Part shown: in pieces, positions 36,200-47,941 of the stretch
Layout of the letters: each line of letters opens with the position of its first letter
How positions within the stretch are numbered: the stretch's first letter is position 1
DNA from: Limonium bicolor
Lineage: Eukaryota; Streptophyta; Magnoliopsida; Caryophyllales; Plumbaginaceae
Direction of reading: 5' to 3'
Assembly: GCA_023374045.1 (NCBI GenBank)
Contig: CM041779.1
Span: 273,419,258-273,483,257, forward strand
Length of the DNA: 64,000 bases
Program-made: the position numbers and the translations under genes
The notes under the pieces: model-generated
Told to the model about the DNA's origin: nothing
The model's database searches: none
What the model saw: the letters and a program-made list of their open reading frames with translations, nothing else

Positions 36200-37330
36200 T
36201 GGTATCCTTGCTCTGATTTGGAGTTTCAACACGATTAACAATGGCTGACGAAGGAAAGACTTGAAATATGACCACGACAAGTAGTAACCCCTTTTTTTTG
36301 TTCATGGGTCAAGAAGCTGCAAGAAGAAGAGGACTACCTGCTCTTTTCGTAAGAAATGATGACACACATAAATGGAATCCTTCTAGAGACAAAAGTGTGT
36401 GCTCATTGTAAAAAATCAGGGCACCATGTGAGTGACTGTTACCAACTCCACAGATGGCAAACTGTCCTTGCTTGCAAGAATGAGGGAATCATAGCTATGG
36501 GGAAAGAAAATGAACTTATGGAAGATGAGAAGCCTAGTGGCCCAATTGATTATACGATAAATTTTGTATGATGAACAAACACACACAAACTAGCAATGGA
36601 GAGTGGATATTGCGCAACAACTCGCAAGTGTGGATTACTTGAATCAGAAATTGAGTTATTAAGGGAGTGTGATTTTACTTGATGGGAGGTCGGGGAAGTT
36701 AAAAAAAGAAGAAGAAACTTCTTGTTAAAAAAGTAGTCTACATTCTTGATTTCATCTTTAATTGAATCTCGGTCTAAAAGCTTGCTAAATAATTCGAGCA
36801 GCCATTGATTTTCTTTCTGAATGAATGTTGTGTTCAGCACGGGAAGATTAAGAGGCCATTGAGCTAGCATGTTCAGGATTATGCACGCTAGATAAGAGTG
36901 GGGTCAAGGAATGTTGTGATCCGTTTGTTACGCCAACCAAAAAGGAAAATAAAGCAAAGGGACTAGAGAACGGATGAAAAAAAGGGTCGGAAATGAGATA
37001 ATGGGTCTTACTACTACAACTTCTTCATTAGCCATAGAAACCCATATTAAACCGGGATGCGTATCTTATGAGAAGCGTGTAAAGATGGGTTTCATAAATC
37101 GTAAAAGTTGGTCCCTTTAATGATGCTTGTGATTTTTGCTACAAGTCATGAGCTAGAGGCTCTCTGATTTGAACTTAGAGCTAGAACATTATAATGAAGC
37201 TATCCAACACAAAGAATGATTGGAGAGAGGCCACACGACGTGAACTTCGAGCTCTGGAAGAAAACAACACTTGGATGATCGTGCATCTTCCTAAAACAAG
37301 AAAATTGTGTAGGATTGGGGTCTACTTATA
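36200..37330 (+). pseudogene. Ty1/copia gag-pol remnant in the gene's 5' intron
   Basis: Begins with MADEGKT-like coding after the primer site. The diagnostic piece is the gag zinc knuckle CAHCKKSGHHVSDC followed by YQLH (about 36400-36450), the copia CX2CX4HX4C type. From about 37190 comes the start of the copia reverse transcriptase: YNEAIQHKE, RRELRALEENNTWMIVHLP. Stops and shifts throughout, with protease, integrase and most of RT missing. It has the same orientation as the gene around it. Confidence 0.75.
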
Positions 37331-37416
37331 CAATAGGGAAAAAAAGAAGATGGAAATAATATAGGGAATAGAATCAAATCATTAAAGAAGATGGAAATAA
37401 TATCCTTCTTCAGAAG

Positions 37417-38590
37417 CATTAGATTTGACTTTTGATGCTTGGGTTTTAAATACTTAAATATGTATAATTTGTAGCTTGGCTTGAAATCTTTTGCTCTGAA
37501 CAAAAATAACACATTTAAAGACCATGGAGACTCTGGTTTTGGTTTTTTATCAGCCTATTTTATACATCAAGTCTACGCGCTTCGCATTAATTTTGAATTT
37601 GATGTTTGAGTTTTAAATTCTTAAATATGTATAATTTGTAGCTTGGCTTGAAATCTTTTGCTCTGAACAAAAATAACATATTTGAAGACTGTGGAGACTC
37701 TGGTCTTGGTTTTTTTTAGCCTATTTTATACATCAAGTCTACTAGGCTTCGCATTAATTTTGACTTTTGATGCTTGGGTTTTAAATTCTTAAATATGTAT
37801 AATTTGTAGCTTGGCTTGAAATCTCTTGCTCTGAACAAAAATAACATATTTGAAGACTGTGGAGACTCTGGTCTTTGTTTTTTTTAGCCTATTTTATACA
37901 TCAAGTCTACTAGGCTTCGCATTAATTTTGACTTTTGATGCTTGGGTTTTAAATTCTTAAATATGTATAATTTGTAGCTTGGCTTGAAATCTCTTGCTCT
38001 AAACAAAAATAACATATTTGAAGACTGTGGAGACTCTGGTCTTTGTTTTTTATTAACCTATTTTATACATCAAGTCTACGGGCTTCGCATTAATTTTGAC
38101 TTTTGATGCTTGGGTTTTAAATTCTTAAATTTGTATAATTTGTAGCTTGGCTTGAAATCTCTGAACAAAAATAACACATTTGAAGACTGTGGACACTCTG
38201 GTCTTGGTTTTTTATTAGCCTATTTTATACATCAAGTTTACGGGCTTCACATTAATTTTGACTTTTGATGCTTGGGTTTTAAATTCTTAAATATGTTCAA
38301 TTTGTAGCTTGGCTTGAAATCTTTTGCTCTGAACAAAAATAACACATTTGAAGACTGTGGAGACTCTGGTCTTGGTTTTTTATTAGCCTATTTTATACAT
38401 CAAGTCTATGGGCTTCGCATTAATTTTGACTTTTGACGCTTGGGTTTTAAATTCTTAAATATGTATAATTTGTAGCTTGGCTTGAAATCTTTTGCTCTGA
38501 ACAAAAAAAACACATTTGAAAACTGTGGAGACTCTGGTCTTGGTTTTTTTATAAGCCTATTTTATACATCAAGTCTACGGGCTTCGCAAG
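37417..38590 (+). repeat. seven tandem copies of a 168-bp repeat
   Basis: Copies start near 37417, 37581, 37748, 37916, 38084, 38246 and 38414, spaced 162-169 bp. The unit runs from TTCGCATTAATTTTGACTTT through GTAGCTTGGCTTGAAATC, GAAGACTGTGGAGACTCTGG and ATTTTATACATCAAGTC. By eye the middle copies agree at well over 90%. The array lies in the putative 5' intron and ends 126 bp before the splice acceptor of the first coding exon. Confidence 0.95.
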
Positions 38591-38728
38591 TGTAAGTCAA
38601 GGCCTGTAATGGTATTTTGCCATAAACAATTTAGCTTCAACTTGACTAATCCTTTTTTGCATTGACATTATGCTTAGGTGAGAGTACTTTGAAAGCTAGA
38701 GTAAAGATTCAATTAGTTGACGAAGCTA

Positions 38729-39813
38729 ATGGAGTTAGAACAAGTAAATGAAAATACCAAGAAACTTAATGATTCCTTCCTTCCAAATGAAAGACCCAGA
38801 CCGTCCAATGTACTATCATCATCACCTTCAAGCACATCCGAATTTGAAGATCCTGTCGATACAACCAGTAAGTATACATTTTGCTTTAAAAACTTGGTTT
38901 TTATGTTCCCTGTCAACTTGTACCTTGTTACTCTTGTTCACTCTTCCAGACAGCTCAACTGGAGACTCTAAGAAGAACTCATTGTCACCACATTCATTTA
39001 CGGACACATCAGTTGGTGAAAACTCAACTAAAGATTCCCCGGTTGAATCTCCAGTCCACTCTCCTCTTAAGTCTCCCCTAGTCCAGAAAATGGAACTACC
39101 GCTCGAGGGGCTATCACATTACAGAATACCCTCCCATGTTTTTGGTCCTGCTAATTCAAAAGCTCAAATAGAATGGAGTGCTACTTCGAATGAGTCATTA
39201 TTCAGCATCCAAATGGGAACTATGAGTTTTACCAAAGAGCAATTTAACTATTTGATAAAATCTGGAGAGCTGAGTGCTGTTGAAATAGCCAGATTGGGAA
39301 ACCCAACAAAATCAATAAAACAAGAAGATCCAGGACAACAGAAATTACCTGGTCAAGATCCGCCTAATGTAGCTACTTCATCAAATAATAGTGAGAAAGT
39401 TGATGGTGAAGGTCATGACTGTACCTCAAACAAACAAGGTTTGACCCTTAAGACAAAAGATTCAAAAAATGGGAAAGCTTTTATTGGTGATGATGAATCT
39501 TCTCCTTTTTCTGGCCGGCATTCTGATGCAAGCAATCATTCTTTTGCTTTTCCAGTGTAAAGTTTCCCTATTCATAGACACTTTTATTGTTAGTCACTTG
39601 CCAAAACAATGCCTCCAATTTAGTTGCTTATGATATAATGTGTGGTGGCCCTACAGGCTGGCAACGGATGTAGGGAGGGGTAGCTCTGTCAAATCTGGGC
39701 ATGTACAAACACACCAACATAAAACTGACAGGGTCGGATCTCAAGCTCCTGAAAACAAACAAGCTCAGTCTTCAATATTTACGACTTGCTTCTCTTGGTG
39801 CCCTTGTTGTTGA
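38729..39813 (+). CDS. plant-specific protein of unknown function, 300 aa, three coding exons
   Basis: The only convincing host gene. Coding exons are 38729-38867, 38950-39556 and 39657-39813. Both introns (82 and 100 nt) are GT-AG (A|GTAAGT...TTCCAG; T|GTAAAG...CTACAG) and both joins keep the frame, giving 903 nt including the stop. The product is Ser/Pro-rich and mostly disordered. SPVESPVHSPLKSP repeats (about residues 70-90) look like proline-directed kinase sites. A conserved-looking core follows (IEWSATSNESLFSIQMG, then MSFTKEQFNYLIKSGEL), and the Cys-rich end is FTTCFSWCPCC. I recall the EWS-SNESLFSI-MG core from a small uncharacterised plant family but cannot name it. An acceptor AG at 38716 and an in-frame upstream TAG show that an upstream exon joins here; the true start may lie there. 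The Cys cluster could be lipidated (inference). Confidence 0.85.
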
Positions 39814-40876
39814 ATCGATTCAATTTATTTGGTCTGTTTTTTTGTAATGTCTACCTAATTAAAGTTACTCAGCTGAGCTTAGTCTCTAACCAATGTTTTG
39901 ACGCAGTTTTTCTTATGTTTTAAATTAGGCTTCTCTGCTCATGGTTTCTAATGATAATCTACATAAAGTAACTTCAACTGCTATTAAGAGCATTTTCTGG
40001 CCTTCTAGTTGACGACTACTCAATTATGGCTTGGAGTTGGAAGTACATCAAACTGTGTATATGAGAGGGGGAGGTTGTATTTTGTTGCCTTTGTACTTGT
40101 GTCTTTCCGTTGATCCAATTGTGCAAAATGATCAATATATATGATGGATGAATTGGAGTATCATTTCCACAACCAGTTGATTTGTTCCATTATGTCTACA
40201 TTGTTAAAGTAAATTTTATTTTCAATTGAAGATATGGAAACGTTTTCATTAACTTCAATGTTGGAGTAATACTAAAATAAGGCATGAGTTTCATTTCATT
40301 TCCATACCTGATTGATTCATTCACTAGAATATAATATTGTCATTGAATGTACTCGTTTTAAATATCCGCGTACGACAATCAGACCCACAACAAAGTTGAA
40401 CACAAACATTTGAGAAAAAAAAACTTTGGGAAGATCCACAACTCGTACCCACAGAAGCCACGAAAGTCTAGTCTAGTGAGTTATAGATCATCTGTATCGG
40501 AAGCATGCTATGGAAACAACATGCCCTGGAGTAAAAAGGTAGAAAGAAAAGAAAATCCCTTGATACATCATACACTACCATGAGCAAGCTGCAACCAGCT
40601 GTTAAGAGCAATGCCAACCAATCTACGAGCAACATGAATAGTAAACATTCAAAGATAATAAGAGTATTGCATTACCTATGGGATAACCTTTTCGCCACAA
40701 ACTATCTCAATAGAACCATGTATGTTTGGTGAACTTCACATAAGCCATCAACCTCTAACGCAATAAGTTAACTCAATTTAATCCTCCAAACTCATCTGAC
40801 TACTTCCTTTAGACCTTGAAACTGCACAAATTTTTTAGTTATCTATTGGAAGTCAGAGCCATTCAGAAAAAGTCGG
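39814..40876 (+). other. 3' UTR of the host gene, then no gene recognised
   Basis: Untranslated sequence after the stop contains no exact AATAAA on the + strand. An AT-rich CAAAATGATCAATATATATGATGG stretch near 40125 may end the transcript. 40200-40876 has no supportable feature. Confidence 0.45.
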
Positions 40877-41329
40877 TGTAACACCCTAGATATTGTCTCA
40901 AATGAAAGTATACGACGATATGAATCTAACGCCACAAATGGAATCAAAAACGGACTTTAGACGAGTCTTGAAACTGAGAAACAAGATCTGTCCGAACATT
41001 AGTCCGAACATGTAAGTTCGGACATGTGCCGAGACTTACAGTTCAGACCCGTCCTCGCATGCTGTCCGAATATGTAAGTTTGGACAGATGCTCGGGCACA
41101 CTAATACTATGAAAAACAAAATGCTCTTGGGGCCTGTTCGGACGGACGTTCGGACGGGTCTGAACTATAAGTCTCGGCACATGTCCGAACTTACATGTTC
41201 GGACTAATGTTCGGACAGATCTTGTTTCTCAGTTTCAAGACTCGTCTAAAGTCCGTTTTAGATTCCATTTGCGGCGTTAGATTCGTATCATCGTATACTT
41301 TCATTTGAGACAATATCCAGGGTGTTACA
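40877..41329. repeat. palindromic LTR-end element (453 bp) next to a primer-binding site
   Basis: Starts TGTAACACCCTAGATATTGTC and ends with its reverse complement. The two arms match for about 170 bp each (for example GTCTCAAATGAAAGTATACGA at one end and TCGTATACTTTCATTTGAGAC at the other) around a centre of about 110 bp. The right arm is a normal LTR 3' end, because a primer site follows 3 bp later. The left arm is an inverted copy of it. The inner arms share TGTCCGAACATGTAAGTTCG with the array of LTR B. Confidence 0.85.
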
Positions 41330-41332
41330 AGA

Positions 41333-41344
41333 TGGTATCAGAGC
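41333..41344 (+). other. primer-binding site, tRNA-iMet
   Basis: TGGTATCAGAGC, exact, followed by ATGG, 3 nt after the LTR end at 41329. It marks the start of an internal region on the + strand. Confidence 0.85.
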
Positions 41345-42781
41345 ATGGTTTTCAAAATAAGATAAGAATTAGTTGAAAAGGATTCAAATTTGGAATAAGC
41401 CGTCTTTGGGGGATTGCATTGTGTGTTATGATGTGTGCTTGATTATTTTGTAGGGTTGAGTTATATACTCCCGTGTGCTATGTGATGTATTGGGATGTGT
41501 TGAGATGGGTATTGGGTCGTATTACATATATATATATGAACACACTATTATATATGCTATACAGGGATTGTTAGCATTAGATTTCAATGTAGTATGATAA
41601 TCAGTTATGGGGAATGTAGAGAATTAGAATGCTTTGAATAAGGGTTGGAGTTATAGGTTGTGAGGATATTTCTATGATGACTTGTGTGACGCCTTCTGGT
41701 AAGTTCCTACTTCTCCCTGATGATACCATGTTTCCTTATCTGTTATATTTACAAATCTGCGCGTGCTGAATTATGAATGTCTATTGTTGAATCTCTATGT
41801 GATGTACCGATGGACAGTATAGTCCAATGTATGGTGTTTTCTTCCCTTAATTGTGGATGCGTATATTCTAGTAGTCGCTTATAAAGGACCATCTATTACA
41901 ATAAATAGACTAAGTTGTCGTCGTGAATTTGTAAGGGGAAAGAAGGAAAAATACTTTAGCAATGACTACCAGATATGGGGAATGTATAGATATATATACA
42001 CATATATAAATATATTTAATGAAAGAACAATGGGTATATTATCAGCGTTAGTCCTGGAGGGATTTTGGATGATAGCGATTTTGAGTTGAATAAAACCAGG
42101 GAGAAATGTTTTGCTTTCTGCCACCATGGTTATGTGTGAATAAGTCTGTTTATGTAGGAGATGTGTGACGAACTTATTGAAAATGAGTCTGGCATCCTTG
42201 TTTACTGTTGTCTGTACAAAGTGTTTATGGTGATTTATGTTGGGTTAACCGAGGTTATAGCAAGTCGTAAAGCTTGTTAATTGTATTAACTACAGCGTAA
42301 TGGATGGATCGTTAATTTTAAATTGATATTTATGTATTTGGCAATTAGTTCTATAAGCTGCCCTCCAAATCTTTATATTTTGTGTAAACAGACTTAAGAG
42401 TATTTAGTAAACGAGTAGTTATGTGTTTAGCTAGTTTCTGAAGAATACTATATATGTAGCCAATGGAGTGTTGTTTGAAATTATTTCTACGTCTTTTTAA
42501 AAGCAGATATTTTGTAGTAAAGATATATATAGTCTACGTCTTATTTAATATGTTCATAAACAACAAGTTGTGGCAATTATCCCATTGACTGGAACACCAG
42601 TGTAGTCTTGGTATTAATTGAAAGGATTGTTGTGATCAGCCTGATGGATATGTATAGTTAGTGTGGTTGTGAAGTGTTACAATTAGGGACTTGTAAGAAT
42701 ATGCAATAGGTGCAATGGATCGCGGTATGCTTGACTGTAGGATGTTAAACACTAGCATACTTATATGGGTGTAGATGTATT
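41345..42781 (+). other. non-coding remainder after the primer site
   Basis: GT-rich leader-like sequence with a short TATATATA stretch near 41530. No gag or pol frame could be recognised, so the element is either deleted or non-autonomous. 5 bp before the next LTR terminus at 42782 is GTATT. Confidence 0.5.
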
Positions 42782-43765
42782 TGAAGTACTCCAAACATTT
42801 ATTACCTTAATTAATAAAGAATTAATTTAAATAAAGGAGAATAATCAATGATTAGTCACCTAATGAGTAATATTCATTACGAATATTATTATATAAATGT
42901 ATAGTCCAAAATGGACACTAAACTATATATAAAATCTCTAAATAAGAAGAGAACATTATTAAGAAGAAAACAACCTAAAATTAATACACGTAATATATTA
43001 ATACATGTATGAATATCACAAATAAGGTGATAAGATTATATAAAATGTTTTATATAGTCAAATTAAATTATAAATACAACAATCACTTATATATATATTC
43101 AACTAAACAAAAATAACACATGTCACCACCTAACACATATAACAAGTTCATTTTACACATTAATGTCATAATATTAAGCCTTAAAAAGTTTAAAATCTCC
43201 CCCATACCTGCTACAGCCGGCCAACAGTCAAAGAAAAAGAGAAGGAAAAATTTGATAAAGCAAAATTATAAAAGTAGACAAGTACACCTAAGGCATAAAA
43301 TAAGGAATATTTTTTTGTACTAATACCCATTCTTTCTTCCTTTTTTTCCTTACCCACTTCCGGCTGGCATTCACCTTCCCTCCTTCTCTTACGTACTGCA
43401 GATTAAGAGAAGGCAAATAAAACAAAAACAATGTTAGACATAAAGCAAATAGCAAGTACAACTAGCTATCTATTATAAGACTTTCTTATTTCTATTACCC
43501 ATTCCTAATCCCTTTCTCCCATCACTCACGGTCAGACCTCCCTATCTTCCTCCCTTGCGTAACAAGCTTCTTCTTCTTCCTCCCTCCTTCATCTTCAAGC
43601 TCAAACCAAGCAACATTAATGGTGAATGAAGAGAACAAGGTAAAAACAACCACTTTCCTCCAGTTCCTTGCGTTTTTGTTCATGGTCTATCTTCCCATCT
43701 GATTTTCTCCTTCTTCAAAGGTTTGAAACTCCCTCTTGAAGACCTCCATACTCGGCCATAGCAAC

Positions 43766-46700
43766 TGAAATACCCCAAACCTAAGTATGTTAATTAAACA
43801 TCAAGTTATGATGTAATAAGGATAAAACATGCCTTAGAGCCATTGGTAGACAATCTAAACCAAAGAAAATACAAGGAAACACCATAAGAGCAATTTAAGC
43901 AAAAACATGCTCTAAGCTTGGAGTAACTTCATTTAGCACCAAAATATCATTCTAAGACCTTATTAACATGCTAATGGACATGTTAAATCAATTACCAAAG
44001 AAAACCAAGCTCAAAAACAAGTTAAAACCCAAATTGTGCTTTAAGACTTCTTAAAGCACATTTTTGGCTAAATGCCCATGATTACACCTTAATCAACATG
44101 TGTACTAATTAGTATCACATTAGGAAGTCTAAAAACAATGAGAAACCAAAAATTTCATAAATTTGTGCACTAATTATGAATAGTACCCAAATAGTGCCCA
44201 AAATAAGTCAAATGACTTTCTTAAGTGGTCAATGGTCAAACAACACCTAAATATCTAAGTGAATGAGAGGGCGGAAGGTTTTAAGGTGATGAGTCACCAT
44301 AGGCTTCAGCAAAATAAGAAAAGAAGAGAAAGTAAGTGGGAAAAAACTGTTTACCTTTATTAAGCAAATATCTTCTTTAAGCCTCTTCTCTCTCCTCTCT
44401 TCTTCATTTCCTTCCTTCCCCACTGAATGCTTCTTCATTCTCCTAGTGGAAAACCGTTCTTGCTACAGCCATTATTCCTCCATCTTCATTTGCTCACCAA
44501 ATGTTCATTTTAGCTCCAAATCAAAAACTAAGCATAGATTTCTCTTAGTTAGAGCAAGCCCTTGCTTCCTATCTTTTCAAAACTGGAACATCTCCATTTC
44601 GGTGCCAAGAGGAAACTCCATTGAAGGAGGAAAATCAAGTTCGAAGAGCTCATTTGGTTCTTCATTCATTCAAGGTAAGGAAAGTGGAAGACAAATCAAG
44701 TTTCCTTCATTTCCGAAAATTACCATCTCATGGGATCTTGTTTTATCCCTTGAACTATATTGTTTTCATTCTCTAAGGACTAGAGGAGGTCCTCCTTGAT
44801 TCATATCCAAGCGTATCTTAAGACTTCAAAGGTAAACATTCATTTTAATACCTTAAAACACATTTTTAACCTAAGATTGGATTCCATGAGTTTAGGCATG
44901 ATGCTTATTACTCATTAGATTATTTTGATGTGGATTAGAACATTGGCAAGAGAATTGAAGTCCTTGGCCGAGAATCATCCAAGAAAACCTAAGGAGGAAG
45001 TTGAGAGAAAAGTTTGAAAAACAAGGTAAATAACTTACCTTAAGGTGTTTTGTTGTTTACGGGGTGGTATTTAGATAAGTACTATATGTAGCTTAAAAGT
45101 TACATTAAGTAATGGGTTATATAACCTAGGAAAATGGATTTGAACAAGCTTGTGAACTTGTGACTAAGGAGCCAATGGAAATGAGTTAGTAAGATAAAAT
45201 TAAGATGGATTTTAAGAGCATTATAACTACTATGAGATTGATGGGTGTAATTGAAGGTTGAAGGCTATTATATGTGTGAAATTTAGTGTTTAAATTCATG
45301 TCATTTAAGGGCCTATAAGCCATGTCATTTAAGGGCCTAAGAGCCATGTCATTTCAGAGCCTTAGTGCTATGCAATTTAAGAATATTGCACTATATTGAG
45401 TTGGTTATGAATGGTCTAGATTTGGTGAGAAATATCATGAGGAAAGGCTTTGATATGTGTGTGTTGATTAGAGGAGGAAAACTATGCAAATGGGCATGAT
45501 AATATACTAGAGGAGTTATGGCGAAATTTGAGTAGAAAACAAAATGTTTTAGTGGTTGTTGTGAATTTAAGTGACCAAGGATTTGCTAGGAATATAAAAG
45601 AAATTAGAGGGGAAATAAGTTAACAACGGTGTTCTTGAGGATTAGAATGACCTAGAGTTGTCTAGGAGGAAGTAGAGGTTAGGAGGGTGTATCAAACACA
45701 CCAAAATCATGGTATGAGGAATGTTGAAACTTGTGCAAAAATCTGTAGGAAATGATGTATAATACCTTATGATGATTTAGGTATGATCTAGTTGGTGTGA
45801 CCTTCATAGTATTAAGTGGATTGAGTAATGGGATGAAAGTGTCTAAGGATGGTATAGCATGGTCAAGGTAAATTAAGAACAATGTTAAGGAGTAAAAAGG
45901 ATGACAAGAAATGTATAGTTAGGTACAAGTTTAGGAATGATGAGTAGTAAGTGTAAATGGGAGGAAATTATGCATGGAGATGCAATATGACTTTGAAGAC
46001 TTTGAGAAGTTTGAGTAAATGAAATGGGGAATGCATAATGATGCTTGAGGAGTATTTAAGGTGGTGGTGAAGAAACATTTTGGTTAGTTGAGGTCTTAGG
46101 CAAAATTACACATTGGAAATGTAAGGAATCAAGTGTTAAGTGTTAAGAATTTAGTAAGAATTTGAGTAAATGTTCAAGGAGATTGTTGGATGGTTTAAGA
46201 GGGTTTTGAGGTGCTAAAATGATGTTAAAACATGTGGGGAAACATGTGGAATGATTAGGAAAATATTGGGGTGAATTTGGAGTTTAAAATGAGAAGAAAA
46301 ACACTTTGAAAAATAGGTTCTGTTATGGACCGCCCCTGTGACCTCCCCAAAGGGGCGGTCTTTTGCAGAAAAAAAAATTTAAGGCTTCTAATGATGGGGG
46401 ATTGGATGGTGATGGTTTTAGATGATGTTTAGGCCTTGTTTGGTGACATGTAAAGGCCTTAAAAAGTGTAAACAAGTGTTAGGTGGGATGTGAGAGTTGT
46501 GAACATAAGATCACAAGAGTAAAATTAAGTATAACGGGATGACAGGGTTAACTAAGGGCGCATTAGTCGTTAAACAATCATATTACCCCGATGTTAATGG
46601 AAGCAATTGTAATGTTATCAGTTGTTCGAGAATTATTCGAGGAACATAAGAGGACACAATAGAGTGGACCTTGGTGACATGTATGGTTTTCTTGTAGCCT

Positions 46701-47941
46701 GCTTGCTAACGAGGTGTCCCTCGGCTTGTGTGCTATTTGTTAATGTGTGCCGACTAAACAAGATAAAGCATGCAACCGGAATATTATGTTTGTTGTCTGT
46801 TTGTGATGCACTAACACAACTTACCTTGAGAACTTACTAACTCCGATTAGTAAACAATTGTGTGAGAACAAGGAACACTCCCTAATATTAGTTTGTTAAT
46901 AACCGAAAGAGGTTTAACTAACAAACATTGTCTTTGAGACTTCTACTAACTGGAACTTGGGGGGGGGGGAGTGAGGAATCTGGGACGGTCTGGTCATGCA
47001 TGTTTGAAGGGGAGGTTGGTATCCTTATCAGGTTACGACTTCCAAATATGACTTGTCTTTGGACTCGTCGCCTATGGTCGACATACAGACTCAGTCACCT
47101 CGACTTCTGTTCGAGGTGGGAGGCATTATTAAGATGGTGTGGTGGGATCTACCTAAATCCCAAATTTAAGAAATATTGTTTATTTAACCCAATGGAGCTG
47201 ATAACTCATTGGCTAGGGTTACTTTTGACCCGACAAAGATAAACAATGAATTAAGGAACAACCAAATCTAATTAAAGAACGGTTGTTGTGTTTGAGATAA
47301 GAGGAGGTATGAGAACCAAATGTTTCTCGAATTTAAGGAGTTAAAAATCTAACTCACTTACTAAGGGAACACTTTTAAGTTGTTCATTGTGTTTGAACTC
47401 TGATTGTTCATATGTGGCTTGTTGTTTATTGCACTTCTTATTTATGTTGTGCATCTAATCAACTCCATGCTATCGACAATTAGTCATCGTAGCCCCGTTA
47501 GCTTAGGAGCTATAAGAGAATCGTACCAGCAAAGGTGCTGACCCCCTCGGGGGCTGCTGTTTATATTTTGCAGGTGAATATCAGAAGACGACCGTCCTGA
47601 GAGTAGGATCAGGTAGAATTACTACGGGTTGTTTTACTTTCGTTACACGAGTTGTGCATGTACACTCGTTTAGTGAATGGACGAGATGTCAGTATGTTGT
47701 ATTAGGATATAAGATACTTGGATTAAGAACATGTATTTGGTTAAGATTTTAGTATGCTAATGTTCGGTATAGTTGGGTCCATCAGACCGTAGCTAGATCT
47801 TGGAGTATTTAGTAAACCTAGTTAGTCACGTGGGTGACTAACGGTGGTAACACCAATCGTTGTAAGAATTCTGCTGTAATGTTGAGGTAAGTAAATGGAG
47901 GTTTATGAGATGACTATGTATTTATGAGTTGGGGTGTTACA
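43766..47941 (+). mobile_element. solo LTR (4176 bp) with TSD GCAAC
   Basis: Starts TGAAATACCCC and ends GGGGTGTTACA with an exact 5-bp duplication GCAAC on both sides (43761-43765, 47942-47946). It has no internal coding region. It contains AAGGTAA words (44670-45030), a single GC-rich hairpin GACCGCCCC...GGGGCGGTC (46324-46364), a run of 10 G (46960) and the CCCCCTCGGGGGC block typical of these LTRs (47540). Several open frames of 70-117 codons inside have no protein-like content. Confidence 0.92.

Noticed and set aside
44446..44799. 117-codon open frame in the 4.2-kb solo LTR
   Set aside because: Composition is Ser/Phe-rich without domain-like motifs, and it lies inside an LTR with exact boundaries. 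It is expected by chance.
46928..47242. 104-codon open frame starting in a poly-G stretch
   Set aside because: It depends on a G run, has no protein-like motifs, and is within the solo LTR.
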